Of a stretch of 64,000 bases of DNA, positions 28,295 through 37,484 are shown in pieces (within the stretch, counting starts at the first letter, position 1; each line of letters starts with the position of its first letter). A model generated the notes under the pieces. The model ran no database searches. It saw nothing but the letters and a program-made list of their open reading frames with translations, and had not been told where the DNA came from. The stretch spans positions 62,001-126,000 of the forward strand of contig NZ_JACGAG010000003.1 in assembly GCF_014050525.1 (NCBI RefSeq). The letters run 5' to 3'. Origin of the DNA: Clostridium sp. cel8. Lineage in GTDB: Bacteria > Bacillota > Clostridia > Clostridiales > Clostridiaceae. A program made the position numbers and the translations under genes.

Positions 28295-30331
28295 TTAGTT
28301 AAAACATATAAATTTCGAAGTTTTTTCTATACCATTTATAATTTCTCTTTTAATTCTCATATCTTCTTCAATATTGCTTTTAATTAGCTTTCTTGCCTCT
28401 GCATTAGCTATCTTAAATATATTTATATCAGATATAAAATCAGAAATTACAAGTTCGCTTTCTCCATGCTGCTTAAAACCAAATATCTCTCCTCCTCCTC
28501 TTATTTTTAAATCTTGTTCTGCTATAAAAAAACCATCGTTACTTTTTTTCATAATTTCCATTCTCTTTTTTATTACATCGTTTTTTATATCTGCAACTAA
28601 AATACATTTAGATCTATACTTTCCTCTTCCTACTCTTCCTCTCAACTGATGAAGCTGTGCAAGACCAAATCTTTCGGCATTTTCAACTATAATAAGAGAT
28701 GCATTTGGTACATTTATTCCAACCTCTATAACTGTAGTAGACACTATAACTTTTGTATATCCCTTTTTAAATCTATCCATTACCTCCTGTTTAGTCTGTG
28801 TTGGCATTTTTCCATGCAGTATATCCATAGGTATATTCCTAAAATATGTATCTTTAAGTTTCATATATACATCTTCTACTGAGCTCAAACTTCCATCTTC
28901 ATTTTTATCAACCAAAGGACAAACCACATAAACTTGTCTTCCATTTTTTATCTCCTTTAGAGCAAACTCATAAGCTTTATTTTTGGAATTCTTATTTATA
29001 TAAAAGGTTTCTATCTTCTTTCTACCAGGAGGAAGCTCATTTATAGTTGATACATCAAGATCCCCATAGAGATATAGTGTCAATGTTCTCGGAATAGGAG
29101 TAGCTGTCATTACAAGTATATCTGCATTTTTACCCTTACTTATTAATTTATTTCTCTGCATTACCCCAAATCTGTGCTGTTCATCTGTAACTATAATTCC
29201 AAGATTTTTAAACTCAACATCATCCTCAATTAAAGCATGAGTACCTATTATAAAATCTATCTTACCTGTTTTAATATCATTTTTTATAATTTCCTTATGT
29301 TTTTTTGAAGTACTTCCACTTAATATTCCTATTTTTATATTAAATTTCTTCAAAAGTTTTTCACTTTCTGTATAATGTTGCTTTGCAAGTATTTCTGTAG
29401 GTGCCATTAAAACTGCTTGATATCCATTTTTTATAACATTAAAAATTGCAATAAATGCTACTATAGTCTTTCCACTTCCAACATCTCCTTGAACAAGTCT
29501 GTTCATTGGAATCTGCCTTTTTTCATCTATAAGTATTTCTCTTATAACTTTGCTTTGTGCATTTGTAAGTTCATAGGGAAGTTCTTTTTTCAGTTTTACT
29601 AGTTCTTTTGATATTTTAAAAGCTATCCCCGTTTTAGTTCTATTGTAATATTCTTTTATCATAAGAATTTTAAGTGAATATGTAAATAACTCCTGAAATT
29701 TTAATCTTCTTCTTGATTGATTTAGATTGTTTAAATTCTCAGGATTGTGAATTCTCCTCAAAGCACTGTCTAAACTACACAATTTGTACTTGTCTATTAT
29801 CCACTGTGGAAGATTTTCTTTTATTCGTATATGACTTAAAACATATGAAATTAACTTTACTAATAAGTTATTTGTTATTCCATTCTTCAATGGATATACA
29901 GGTAGTATTTTCCCATTTGAGTTTTTACTGTCTTTATCTTTTATCTGAACTGGATTTAGTATAGATATATTTCCATTAAATTCTTGTATCTTTCCAATAA
30001 TCCTATAATTGCAGCCAATTATAAATTTTCTCTTCATGTATGGCTGATTGAACCACTTTCCAATAAATCTTCCATCTTCATTCTCAAATATTACAGTTGT
30101 TATTATTTTGCCAGTTTTAGTTCTAATATCTCTTTCTATTGATTTAACTTTGCAATTTAATATAACTTTATCACTTTTACATTGACTATTTTTATAAATA
30201 GAAACACTTTTATAATCTCTAGGAAAATACAGAAGTAAATCTAGTATAGTAAATATACAACATTTATTTAATTTTTCAAGAGTTTTAGGGCCAACACCTT
30301 TAAGTACACCAACGCTATCATATATATTCAC
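28295..30331 (-). CDS. recG: ATP-dependent DNA helicase RecG
   Basis: Remodels stalled forks and Holliday junctions. The 678-residue protein has the N-terminal wedge/OB domain (about 1-150), helicase motif I GDVGSGKTIVAF near 280, motif II DEQHRFG, motif III VMTATPIPRTL, and the C-terminal helicase lobe with ERFGLAQLHQLRGRVGRG. The start is GTG (30331) behind AGGTGG. A terminator of the DAK2-like gene lies upstream, so it likely has its own promoter in the narrow gap or relies on read-through. Confidence 0.97.
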   Translation of the reverse strand: MNIYDSVGVLKGVGPKTLEKLNKCCIFTILDLLLYFPRDYKSVSIYKNSQCKSDKVILNCKVKSIERDIRTKTGKIITTVIFENEDGRFIGKWFNQPYMKRKFIIGCNYRIIGKIQEFNGNISILNPVQIKDKDSKNSNGKILPVYPLKNGITNNLLVKLISYVLSHIRIKENLPQWIIDKYKLCSLDSALRRIHNPENLNNLNQSRRRLKFQELFTYSLKILMIKEYYNRTKTGIAFKISKELVKLKKELPYELTNAQSKVIREILIDEKRQIPMNRLVQGDVGSGKTIVAFIAIFNVIKNGYQAVLMAPTEILAKQHYTESEKLLKKFNIKIGILSGSTSKKHKEIIKNDIKTGKIDFIIGTHALIEDDVEFKNLGIIVTDEQHRFGVMQRNKLISKGKNADILVMTATPIPRTLTLYLYGDLDVSTINELPPGRKKIETFYINKNSKNKAYEFALKEIKNGRQVYVVCPLVDKNEDGSLSSVEDVYMKLKDTYFRNIPMDILHGKMPTQTKQEVMDRFKKGYTKVIVSTTVIEVGINVPNASLIIVENAERFGLAQLHQLRGRVGRGKYRSKCILVADIKNDVIKKRMEIMKKSNDGFFIAEQDLKIRGGGEIFGFKQHGESELVISDFISDINIFKIANAEARKLIKSNIEEDMRIKREIINGIEKTSKFICFN

Positions 30332-30362
30332 GATACCACCTACTTTAGCATTAAATATAAAT

Positions 30363-30387
30363 AAAAAAAGCCATATGGCTTTTTTTT
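30363..30387. terminator. Palindromic bidirectional intrinsic terminator after the DAK2-like gene
   Basis: AAAAAAAGCCAT/ATGGCTTTTTTT is a perfect palindrome with runs of A and T on both sides, so it would act on either strand. It overlaps the stop codon of the DAK2-like gene at 30386. Confidence 0.75.
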
Positions 30388-32020
30388 ATTCAACTGAAAC
30401 TATAAAATAATAGAGAGGCTGACCTCCGCTATAACTTTGTACATCCATATCAGAATATTTTTCTTCTATATCACTTACAAATGGTTCAAATCTTTCAACA
30501 TTACAATCCTCACCATAGTAAATACTTATAAGATCGCTGTCGTCACAAACCATATCCGATATGATTTCATCACATACTTCAAACTCATCATTTCCTACTT
30601 CGACTATTTTACCATCAATAAGCCCTATTATATCTCCTTTTTTAACAGCTTTTCCATCTATATCAGTATCTCTTACTGCATAGGTTATAAGTCCTGTTTC
30701 TACTTGATTTATAGATTCTTCCATAGCTTTTATATTATCTTCTAAATCAAGATCCGAATTAAAAGTTGTAATAGCAGTTATTCCTTGAGGTATTGTCTTT
30801 GTAGCTATTACTTTGACATTCTTATCACTTATTTTAGACGCCTGATTTGCTGCCATAAATATATTCTTGTTATTTGGAAGTATAAATATATTTTCACCAT
30901 TGACCTTTTCAATAGCATCCAAAATATCCTGTGTACTTGGATTCATAGTCTGGCCGCCTTCTACAATATAATCAGTCCCAAGGTCTTTAAATATCTCCTT
31001 TATACCTTCACCAATAGTTACGGAAATAAATGCATATTTCTTTGTTTCTAAATCAATATCTTCTTCAGATTCTTCTCCAGCATCTTCATCTATTCCAAGC
31101 ACATGCCTGTGCTCTTCTCTCATGTTATCTATTTTTATTTTAGATAGCTCTCCAAGTTTTAACGCATGGGACAGTACCCATCCTGGATCATTTGTGTGTA
31201 TATGAACTTTTACTATATCTTCATCATTTACAACTACCATTGAATCCCCAACAGCTGAAAGTTCATCTTTAAATTTAGTCACATCTGCATCTTTTGCATG
31301 TACTAAAAATTCAGTACAATATCCATATTTTATATCCTGCTGTCCTAAATTCTTAGCAGCAGATTTTTCCTTAGCAGTATCAAATTCCTTTATCTTAGCA
31401 TCTTCAATTCCATCTCTAAGAGCTTCATACATACCATTTAATATTATAAGAAGTCCCTTTCCTCCAGAATCTACAACCTTTGCCTTTTTTAAAACAGGAA
31501 GCATATCTGGTGTCTTATTAAGCACGACTTCACAATGATCACATATCTCTTTAAGTAACAAAGTTATATTTTTCTCTTCAGATTTTGTGGCACATTCACC
31601 TGCTGATCTTATTATTGTAAGTATTGTACCTTCTGTAGGCCTCATAACTGCCTTGTATGCAAATTTAGCTCCCTCTTCTATACTAGATGCAAAACTTCTC
31701 GAATCGACTTCAATTTTTCCTTCAAGACCATTTGCTATACCTCTTAATATTTGTGAAAGTATTACACCGGAATTTCCTCTTGCACCCATAAGAGCTCCTT
31801 TAGCAATTTGTTTTGCTATTTGCCCTAGAGATTGATCTTTCATGTGTTCTATTTCTGATACAGCTGTTTTCAACGTCATGGACATATTGCTTCCAGTATC
31901 ACCATCTGGAACTGGAAAAACATTTAATGAATTTACAATATCCTTTTGTTCATCTAATTTATTACTTGCACTTACCATCATATTATAAAAACGATGTCCA
32001 TCTATCTTTAAGTAATCCAT
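30386..32020 (-). CDS. DAK2-domain protein, FakA-like fatty-acid kinase/DegV partner
   Basis: A 544-residue protein of the YloV/FakA family. N-terminal DhaK-like domain: NSLNVFPVPDGDTGSNMSMT near 30, GARGNSGVILSQILRG near 80; then a middle region and a C-terminal DegV-like module (VEGGQTMNPSTQDI, FILPNNKNIFMAA). In Staphylococcus FakA phosphorylates fatty acids presented by FakB; whether this copy does so is inference. ATG 32020 chosen because GGGAGGAATTTATAAAA precedes it. Follows the Asp23 gene by 16 bases. Confidence 0.88.
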   Translation of the reverse strand: MDYLKIDGHRFYNMMVSASNKLDEQKDIVNSLNVFPVPDGDTGSNMSMTLKTAVSEIEHMKDQSLGQIAKQIAKGALMGARGNSGVILSQILRGIANGLEGKIEVDSRSFASSIEEGAKFAYKAVMRPTEGTILTIIRSAGECATKSEEKNITLLLKEICDHCEVVLNKTPDMLPVLKKAKVVDSGGKGLLIILNGMYEALRDGIEDAKIKEFDTAKEKSAAKNLGQQDIKYGYCTEFLVHAKDADVTKFKDELSAVGDSMVVVNDEDIVKVHIHTNDPGWVLSHALKLGELSKIKIDNMREEHRHVLGIDEDAGEESEEDIDLETKKYAFISVTIGEGIKEIFKDLGTDYIVEGGQTMNPSTQDILDAIEKVNGENIFILPNNKNIFMAANQASKISDKNVKVIATKTIPQGITAITTFNSDLDLEDNIKAMEESINQVETGLITYAVRDTDIDGKAVKKGDIIGLIDGKIVEVGNDEFEVCDEIISDMVCDDSDLISIYYGEDCNVERFEPFVSDIEEKYSDMDVQSYSGGQPLYYFIVSVE

Positions 32021-32036
32021 TTTTATAAATTCCTCC

Positions 32037-32387
32037 CTAGATTCTAACACCTTGAACATTCACTGTAATTGTTGAAACTTTAAGGCCTATATAATTTTCC
32101 ACATTATATTTTACCTTCTGTATTATATTATTTGCAATTACAGATATCTTTGTTCCATATTCAACTATTATATACAGTTCTATAAGAAGTTTACCATCCT
32201 TAAAACTGACTTTTACTCCCTTACTTAAGTTTCCTTTTTTTATCAATTCCCAAAGGCCATCTTTTGCATTTTTCGATGCCATTCCAACTACTCCGTAACA
32301 TTCCATAGTAGATATGCCAACTATATTAGCAACACTTTCTTCTGAATAATTAATCTGACCCATTTCATTTTCGATATTTCCTATCAT
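32037..32387 (-). CDS. Asp23/Gls24-family protein (YloU-like)
   Basis: A 116-residue alkaline-shock-protein-23 family member: INYSEESVANIVGISTMEC, GVVGMASK, then VSFKDGKLLIELYIIVEYG and the tail GLKVSTITVNVQGVRI. It pairs with the DAK2/FakA-like gene as in Bacillus yloU-yloV. Asp23 proteins are membrane-proximal and cell-wall-stress linked in Staphylococcus; the role here is unknown. ATG behind GGGAGGTCCGAAT. Confidence 0.9.
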   Translation of the reverse strand: MIGNIENEMGQINYSEESVANIVGISTMECYGVVGMASKNAKDGLWELIKKGNLSKGVKVSFKDGKLLIELYIIVEYGTKISVIANNIIQKVKYNVENYIGLKVSTITVNVQGVRI

Positions 32388-32809
32388 ATTCGGACCTCCC
32401 TTTTATAAAATAGGATATTGTACAGCAAAATATACATTTTACTTTGAATCACTTGAATAACTAATTTATATATAAAACTTTGACTTTGCCTTTAGTATAT
32501 TGTCACATAACATATTTTATATTAAATGAAATATTTATTCAAGAAAATATTAATTTCTGATTATATCCTCATATACATAATATATCCATTATAATGTGAA
32601 TTTATAATTTCTATTGAAAATATTATAAATAAAATAAAATAAATTAAATGTATACAATTTAAGTTTAAATTATAATAATATAACTTTCAATGACTTAAGT
32701 AAAATTTATAATAAAAATTACAATGTAAAATTTTTTATCTATATATACTTGCAAAGATTGCTTATATTGTGATAGAATAACTAGTGTTTGATTTTAGGAG
32801 GTGCTTTAA
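32388..32809. other. Long divergent intergenic region upstream of rpmB
   Basis: 422 bases of strongly A/T-rich DNA between the divergent Asp23 gene and rpmB. It holds the rpmB promoter (32749-32778). The rest has no reading frame with a ribosome-binding site, no convincing hairpin and no tRNA-like segment. The Asp23 operon promoter must lie near 32400-32520, but I cannot choose one. Confidence 0.6.
32749..32778 (+). promoter_or_regulatory. Probable rpmB promoter
   Basis: TTGCAA (32749-32754), an 18-base spacer, and TAGAAT (32773-32778) with TGA before it as an extended -10. 32 bases upstream of the rpmB ATG. Confidence 0.55.
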
Positions 32810-33001
32810 ATGTCAAGGAAATGTGAAATATGTGGAAAAGGCGTTGTATTTGGTGTACAATACAGTCACTCACACCGTCAATCTAAGAGAAATTGGGCTC
32901 CAAACGTAAGAAGAGTAAAAGCAGTTGTAAATGGTGTTCCAAAAAGAATTCATGTTTGTACAAGATGCCTTCGTTCAGGAAAGGTTCAGCGTGCTATATA
33001 G
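32810..33001 (+). CDS. rpmB: 50S ribosomal protein L28
   Basis: A 63-residue L28. Two CxxC pairs (C5/C8 in CEICGK and C52/C55 in CTRCLRSGK) make this a zinc-binding form. VQYSHSHRQSKRNWAPN is characteristic. ATG behind TTAGGAGGTGCTTTAA. A single-gene transcript with its own promoter and terminator, convergent with spoVM as in Bacillus. Confidence 0.98.
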   Translation: MSRKCEICGKGVVFGVQYSHSHRQSKRNWAPNVRRVKAVVNGVPKRIHVCTRCLRSGKVQRAI

Positions 33002-33007
33002 GAAATA

Positions 33008-33041
33008 AAAAATGCAGTTGTCAAATAGCAATTGCATTTTT
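33008..33041. terminator. Bidirectional intrinsic terminator between rpmB and spoVM
   Basis: A 13-bp stem (33008-33020 and 33029-33041, one mismatch/wobble) with an 8-base loop. T-rich tails follow in both directions, so it can serve rpmB (+) and spoVM (-), which converge here. Confidence 0.8.
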
Positions 33042-33060
33042 ATTTTGCATATATTTATGT

Positions 33061-33138
33061 TTATTTGTCTTTCTTTTTTCTAAAAAGCTTTAAAATTGCA
33101 GATAAAACTCCTGGAAGTTTAAATGTAATAATTTTCAT
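33061..33138 (-). CDS. spoVM: SpoVM, spore coat assembly membrane-curvature peptide (25 aa)
   Basis: ATG 33138-33136 to TAA 33063-33061. The peptide MKIITFKLPGVLSAILKLF followed by a basic tail (RKKKDK) matches SpoVM: a 25-26 residue amphipathic helix with the conserved KLP and proline 9. SpoVM recognises the convex forespore surface and recruits the ATPase SpoIVA, encoded at 48529-50007. GGAGGG (about 33152-33147) precedes it. Position next to rpmB and downstream of thiN is as in Bacillus. Too short for most gene finders. Confidence 0.9.
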   Translation of the reverse strand: MKIITFKLPGVLSAILKLFRKKKDK

Positions 33139-33152
33139 AAAACAATTCCCTC

Positions 33153-33323
33153 CTATTTATAATCTCCTATTAAACACCATCCACAATAAATAAGTACTGC
33201 ACCTCCAGCTATTATCCATCCCCATATAGGGATAATAACTGTAAGCAAAAAACCTGCACCAAGTGATAGAACAACCAGCCCTATTTTCTTTTTTGTCCTC
33301 CTCCTGCAAAATTTCTTTCCCAT
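33153..33323 (-). CDS. Small membrane protein (56 aa) upstream of spoVM, unknown
   Basis: ATG 33323-33321 to TAG 33155-33153. It begins MGKKFCRRRTKKKIG, a strongly basic head, then two hydrophobic stretches (about 15-30 and 33-52) around a PIWGW turn. A GGGGGAT ribosome-binding site precedes it. A slightly longer frame (from an ATG at 33339, ending at 33157) covers the same DNA in another phase, but its product is a jumble of polar residues and aromatic clusters, so I take that one as the shadow. The gene ends 14 bases before spoVM. Family not recognised. Confidence 0.72.
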   Translation of the reverse strand: MGKKFCRRRTKKKIGLVVLSLGAGFLLTVIIPIWGWIIAGGAVLIYCGWCLIGDYK

Positions 33324-33400
33324 GGCTATTATCCCCCATAGATTACTTTATATTATTATATGTATGTTCACTAAATATTGTTACTAAAAAAATAAATTTT

Positions 33401-34036
33401 TCAATCTTTACTTCTAAACAATAAAATCTGTCCACTTTTAAACACAATTTTTACGTCTTCATCCATAAATTCATTGGATACAGTTCTTGAATCTCCAAGT
33501 TTTAATTTATAATTATTTAATTCATATTTAGCTCCTATTATGCTCAAATCTTCAACTACATCACAATAAGCATAAAGTGAAAATATTTCTCCCCTTTTTC
33601 CCTTTATTACAGATTCTTTATCAATAAGTTCTATTGAATTATTTTCATCCTTTATATATGATTTTATTCCATAATCTAAGCTCTTTTTAAGCATGCCAAT
33701 ACTGCCCATGACATGATCAAGTCTTGTTCCAGTACATCCTAAAAATACTATTTCATCTGCATTTTTTTCAACTGCCTTGTAAAATACAGCCTCTGTATCG
33801 GTAAAATCCTTTTCTTCTGGATATTTTTCTATTATAGTTCCTGAATTTTTAAAAAACTCAAGTACATTACTATCTATAGAATCAAAATCTCCCATAAGGT
33901 AATCAGGATTTATTTTATAATTATAAAGACAATTTGCTCCTCCATCGGCACATATTAAAAGTGAACTCGATTTGAGTTCACTTTTCAATAAATTTAAAGA
34001 AGGCGGAGTTCCCCCAGATACTATAGTTACCTTCAC
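33401..34036 (-). CDS. thiN: Thiamine pyrophosphokinase
   Basis: Makes thiamine diphosphate from thiamine and ATP. 211 residues: VSGGTPPSLNLL at the start, ICADGGANCLY, PDYLMGDFDSID near 55 and KDFTDTEAVFYKAV are the family blocks, followed by the C-terminal beta-sandwich. I start at GTG 34036 because AGAGG lies 11 bases upstream; an in-frame GTG at 34048 overlaps that ribosome-binding site. Directly follows rpe. Confidence 0.93.
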   Translation of the reverse strand: MKVTIVSGGTPPSLNLLKSELKSSSLLICADGGANCLYNYKINPDYLMGDFDSIDSNVLEFFKNSGTIIEKYPEEKDFTDTEAVFYKAVEKNADEIVFLGCTGTRLDHVMGSIGMLKKSLDYGIKSYIKDENNSIELIDKESVIKGKRGEIFSLYAYCDVVEDLSIIGAKYELNNYKLKLGDSRTVSNEFMDEDVKIVFKSGQILLFRSKD

Positions 34037-34037
34037 T

Positions 34038-34688
34038 TTAAATTTCACCTCTTAAATTAGTTATGTTCTCATGTATTTTTCCATCTTTAAACACAGCTGA
34101 TCCTGCTACAATTACATTTGCACCACTTTTTACTACTTTTGCAATGTTTTGTTTTCCTATTCCACCATCTACTTCAATCATCATATTCTTATTATATTTT
34201 TCACTTAATTTTTTTACATTTTTTATTTTATTATAACAATATTCTATGTATTTTTGTCCTCCAAAACCAGGATTCACAGACATTATAAGAGCCATATCTA
34301 AATTTGGTATTATATATTCTAAATTTTCAACTTTAGTTGCAGGATTTAACGCAACAGCTGCCTTTACTCCAAAACTCTTTATGTAATTTATTGTCCTATC
34401 TATATGTCTATCTGCTTCAAAATGAACTGTTATAATATCAGCACCAGCTTTAACAAAGTCCTCTACATATCTTGATGGTTCCTCTATCATAAGATGCACA
34501 TCAAATGGAAGCTTCGTCATTGGTCTTATTGCCTTAATAATCGGTACTCCAAAAGATATATTTGGTACAAACATACCATCCATTACATCAATATGAATCA
34601 TGTCTGCACCACTTTCATCTAATTTTTTAATATTATCTCCTAAATTTGCAAAATCTGCAGATAATATTGAAGGTGCTATCTTTATCAT
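34038..34688 (-). CDS. rpe: Ribulose-phosphate 3-epimerase
   Basis: Interconverts ribulose-5-phosphate and xylulose-5-phosphate in the pentose phosphate pathway. A 216-residue TIM barrel: APSILSADFANLG, HIDVMDGMFVPNISFG, FDVHLMIEEP, MSVNPGFGGQKYIE and EVDGGIGKQN, including the metal-binding His and Asp residues. Between rsgA and thiN, as in Bacillus. Confidence 0.97.
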   Translation of the reverse strand: MIKIAPSILSADFANLGDNIKKLDESGADMIHIDVMDGMFVPNISFGVPIIKAIRPMTKLPFDVHLMIEEPSRYVEDFVKAGADIITVHFEADRHIDRTINYIKSFGVKAAVALNPATKVENLEYIIPNLDMALIMSVNPGFGGQKYIEYCYNKIKNVKKLSEKYNKNMMIEVDGGIGKQNIAKVVKSGANVIVAGSAVFKDGKIHENITNLRGEI

Positions 34689-34725
34689 AAATCTTTCCCC
34701 CTAATTTTAGTGATAAATTAATCTT

Positions 34726-35595
34726 TTACCACATATTTTTTTCCTTACTAGTTATTTCTTCTAAAATTTTTATATAAAAGTTATATCTATCCTCATTAAT
34801 TTTACCTTCCTCAACCATATTTTTTATAGCACATCCAGGTTCTTTATAATGAAGACAACTTTTAAATTTACATTTTCCAAGTCCACTTTGAAACTCTGGA
34901 AAAAAATTCATAAGCTGTTCTTTTTTTATAAAATTCACATTTAATGATGAAAATCCTGGAGTATCTACGAGTAATCCTCCACATACTTCTATTAGCTCAC
35001 TATGTCTTGTAGTATGCCTTCCTTTTTTAAGCTTACTGCTTATAATTCCCGTTTCCATTAGCTGTTTTCCTGCAATATTGTTTAAAATTGTCGATTTTCC
35101 AACACCAGATGGCCCACACAAAACCGTTATATGGCCTTTCAATAGATCCTTTATCTTATCTATTCCAAATCCTTCTTTTGCCTTTGAAAATATAACTTCA
35201 TATCCTGCACTTTTTACCATATTAAAAGCATGACTTTTATATCCCTCAGAATCTAAATCCAATTTATTAAAACAAACTATAATTTTTAAATTATTGACTT
35301 CACAATTCAAAATCATCTTATTTAGCAATTCCTCATTTACTTCAGGATTTTTAATTGCAAATACTATAATAGCCTGAGTTACATTTGCAACACTTGGCCT
35401 TGATATTATAGAAGTTCTTGGATAGACTTTTTCAATAATACCTGTATCTCCATTTACAGAAATATCAACTTTATCTCCAACTGTCGGAGAAAGTCCACTA
35501 TATCTGAACTTTCCCCTTGATTTACATTCAATTGTCCTATGGCCACATTTTACATAATAAAATCCAGCTATTCCTTTAACTATAGTTCCTTGCAT
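34726..35595 (-). CDS. rsgA: Ribosome small-subunit-dependent GTPase RsgA
   Basis: A late 30S maturation GTPase. 289 residues: N-terminal OB fold (1-65), circularly permuted GTPase with CFNKLDLD (G4) before GPSGVGKST (G1) and DTPGFSSLN (G3), and a C-terminal zinc site in [17 protein letters not shown] behind AGGAGAAATT. It lies right after prkC, the conserved stp-prkC-rsgA-rpe-thiN order. Confidence 0.97.
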   Translation of the reverse strand: MQGTIVKGIAGFYYVKCGHRTIECKSRGKFRYSGLSPTVGDKVDISVNGDTGIIEKVYPRTSIISRPSVANVTQAIIVFAIKNPEVNEELLNKMILNCEVNNLKIIVCFNKLDLDSEGYKSHAFNMVKSAGYEVIFSKAKEGFGIDKIKDLLKGHITVLCGPSGVGKSTILNNIAGKQLMETGIISSKLKKGRHTTRHSELIEVCGGLLVDTPGFSSLNVNFIKKEQLMNFFPEFQSGLGKCKFKSCLHYKEPGCAIKNMVEEGKINEDRYNFYIKILEEITSKEKNMW

Positions 35596-35615
35596 AATTT
35601 CTCCTATAAAATTAA

Positions 35616-37484
35616 TTATTTAGTTTTATCTGAATTTCCAGTACCCTTATTTGTAGAATTTGAATTGTTTCCAGAATCCGTTTCATTATTTTGGTTATTT
35701 CCGTTATCTTGATCGCTTGATCCATTACTGTCAGTATCCTGATCAGTACTATCTGTATTGTTTTCATCAATTTCTTCACTGCTATTTTCATCATCATTAT
35801 AATTAGGTTTTTCATACTTATAATACTTAATTATAATTGTAGTTCCCTCTTTTACCTTTGATCCAGATTCACTCTGGCTTAAAACTATTCCATCTTGAGA
35901 TTCATCTTCAGTAATAACTGATTTTTCCGCATAACTAACTCCAGCATTTGAAAGAATTGATTCTGCATCACTTATATTTCTTCCAGTTACATCAGGCACA
36001 CTAATATATTTAGTTTCAGGTCCACTACTTACAACAATATTCACAGAAGATCCTTCTTCTACACTTGAACCAAATTCAGGGTCTTGACTTATTACATGAT
36101 TTCTCTCTACATCATCACTATATCTATAACTTACATCTCCTACTTTTAATCCACTTTGTAATATTATATCCCTTGCAGTATCATAATCAACATCTACCAC
36201 ATTAGGAACGGTAAGTTTATTAGGTCCACCACTTATAACAACTCTCACTTCTGAATTAACTTTCACACTTGTTCCTGGCTCAGGGGAGCTTTCAAGTACT
36301 GTCCCCTCCTCTTTATCACTTTTTTTTGTTGAAACAACTACAAATTTAAGTTTTTTGGCTTCTACAGCTTCTTTTGCTTTATCTTTCTCCATTCCAATTA
36401 TATATGGTACTGTAGTTTCAGCTAAATTTCCATATTCTTTATTGTAATAAGAATATCCAAGTATTGAACCTATAACAATTGTCATTATAACTATAGCTGC
36501 AACAAGAATATTTCTCTTCTTCCTAGGGTCAAGTCCTCTCTTAATTTTTATATTTTCAGGCTCATAATATTCATCTTTATATTTATCATCTAAATTATTA
36601 ACATCAACAGGATTCATTATTCTTGTCATATCTTCTTCTAAATCATTATCTTGAATATTGGGAACTTCATTATTTTGAACTTTTTTAAGATCAACAAGCA
36701 TATCTGTCATAGTTTGATATCTTTTTATAGGTTCTTTTTCCACTGCCTTTAATATAAGTCTATTTAACCCATCAGGAATATTTTCATTTATATCTTTAGG
36801 CGGAACTACCGGTTCTTGTATATGCTTCAAAGCTACTAAAACTGGACTTTCAGCATCATATGGCACCTTTCCTGTAACCATTTCATAAATTACGATACCA
36901 AGAGAATAAATATCAGTTCTAAAATCTACAAAACTCCCCTTTGCCTGCTCAGGTGAAAAATAATGTGCTGAACCCATTACTTTATTTGAATTAGTTATTG
37001 TAACTGAATTTGATGCTTTTGCTATTCCAAAATCAGTAACTTTGACTATGCCATCTTCCGTTACAAGAATATTATGCGGTTTTATATCTCTATGTATTAT
37101 ATTATTTTTATGAGCACATTCCAGTGCTTTAGCTATTTGAATTGACATCTCCACAGCTTGACTTGGAGCAATTCTACCTTTTTCCCTTATAACCTGTTTC
37201 AAAGTCTTTCCCTTAACATATTCCATTACTATATAATTTATATTATTTTGACTTCCAACATCATATATATTTACTATATTGTTGTTTGAAAGACTGGCTG
37301 CAGCTGTAGCTTCCCTTTTAAATTTTTCTACAAACTCAGTATCACTAGAAAACTGATCTTTTAGGATTTTGACTGCTACATTACGATTTAAAAGGTGATC
37401 TTTAGATCTATATACTTCAGCCATTCCACCTTCGCCTATTTTTTCCAACAACTCATATCTATTTCCCAGCATAGTCCCTATCAT
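35616..37484 (-). CDS. prkC: PASTA-domain Ser/Thr protein kinase PrkC
   Basis: A membrane kinase that senses cell-wall fragments or lipid II. From ATG 37484 it has 622 residues: a Hanks-type kinase domain (10-265) with K39, HRD D133 and DFG D151, a juxtamembrane linker, one membrane helix (325-346), and three PASTA repeats (about 359-420, 422-488, 492-554). The C-terminal 65 residues are a D/N/S/E-rich, low-complexity extracellular tail. AAGGAGAGTGTGAAG precedes the chosen ATG; a further upstream frame would overlap stp more. It overlaps stp by 26 bases. Confidence 0.97.
   Translation of the reverse strand: MIGTMLGNRYELLEKIGEGGMAEVYRSKDHLLNRNVAVKILKDQFSSDTEFVEKFKREATAAASLSNNNIVNIYDVGSQNNINYIVMEYVKGKTLKQVIREKGRIAPSQAVEMSIQIAKALECAHKNNIIHRDIKPHNILVTEDGIVKVTDFGIAKASNSVTITNSNKVMGSAHYFSPEQAKGSFVDFRTDIYSLGIVIYEMVTGKVPYDAESPVLVALKHIQEPVVPPKDINENIPDGLNRLILKAVEKEPIKRYQTMTDMLVDLKKVQNNEVPNIQDNDLEEDMTRIMNPVDVNNLDDKYKDEYYEPENIKIKRGLDPRKKRNILVAAIVIMTIVIGSILGYSYYNKEYGNLAETTVPYIIGMEKDKAKEAVEAKKLKFVVVSTKKSDKEEGTVLESSPEPGTSVKVNSEVRVVISGGPNKLTVPNVVDVDYDTARDIILQSGLKVGDVSYRYSDDVERNHVISQDPEFGSSVEEGSSVNIVVSSGPETKYISVPDVTGRNISDAESILSNAGVSYAEKSVITEDESQDGIVLSQSESGSKVKEGTTIIIKYYKYEKPNYNDDENSSEEIDENNTDSTDQDTDSNGSSDQDNGNNQNNETDSGNNSNSTNKGTGNSDKTK

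Noticed and set aside
32545-32575. CodY-box-like and sigma-factor-like words in the rpmB upstream region
   Set aside because: Too many mismatches; the 422-base gap is so A/T-rich that such matches are expected by chance.
33157-33339. 60-codon minus-strand frame upstream of spoVM
   Set aside because: The product mixes polar runs with Trp/Tyr/Cys clusters and resembles no protein. The overlapping frame 33153-33323 gives a typical small membrane protein with a better-placed ribosome-binding site.
35612-35815. 67-codon open frame inside the prkC 3' end
   Set aside because: Another phase of the low-complexity tail of prkC; it encodes an Ile/Met/Lys-repetitive product with no ribosome-binding site of note.
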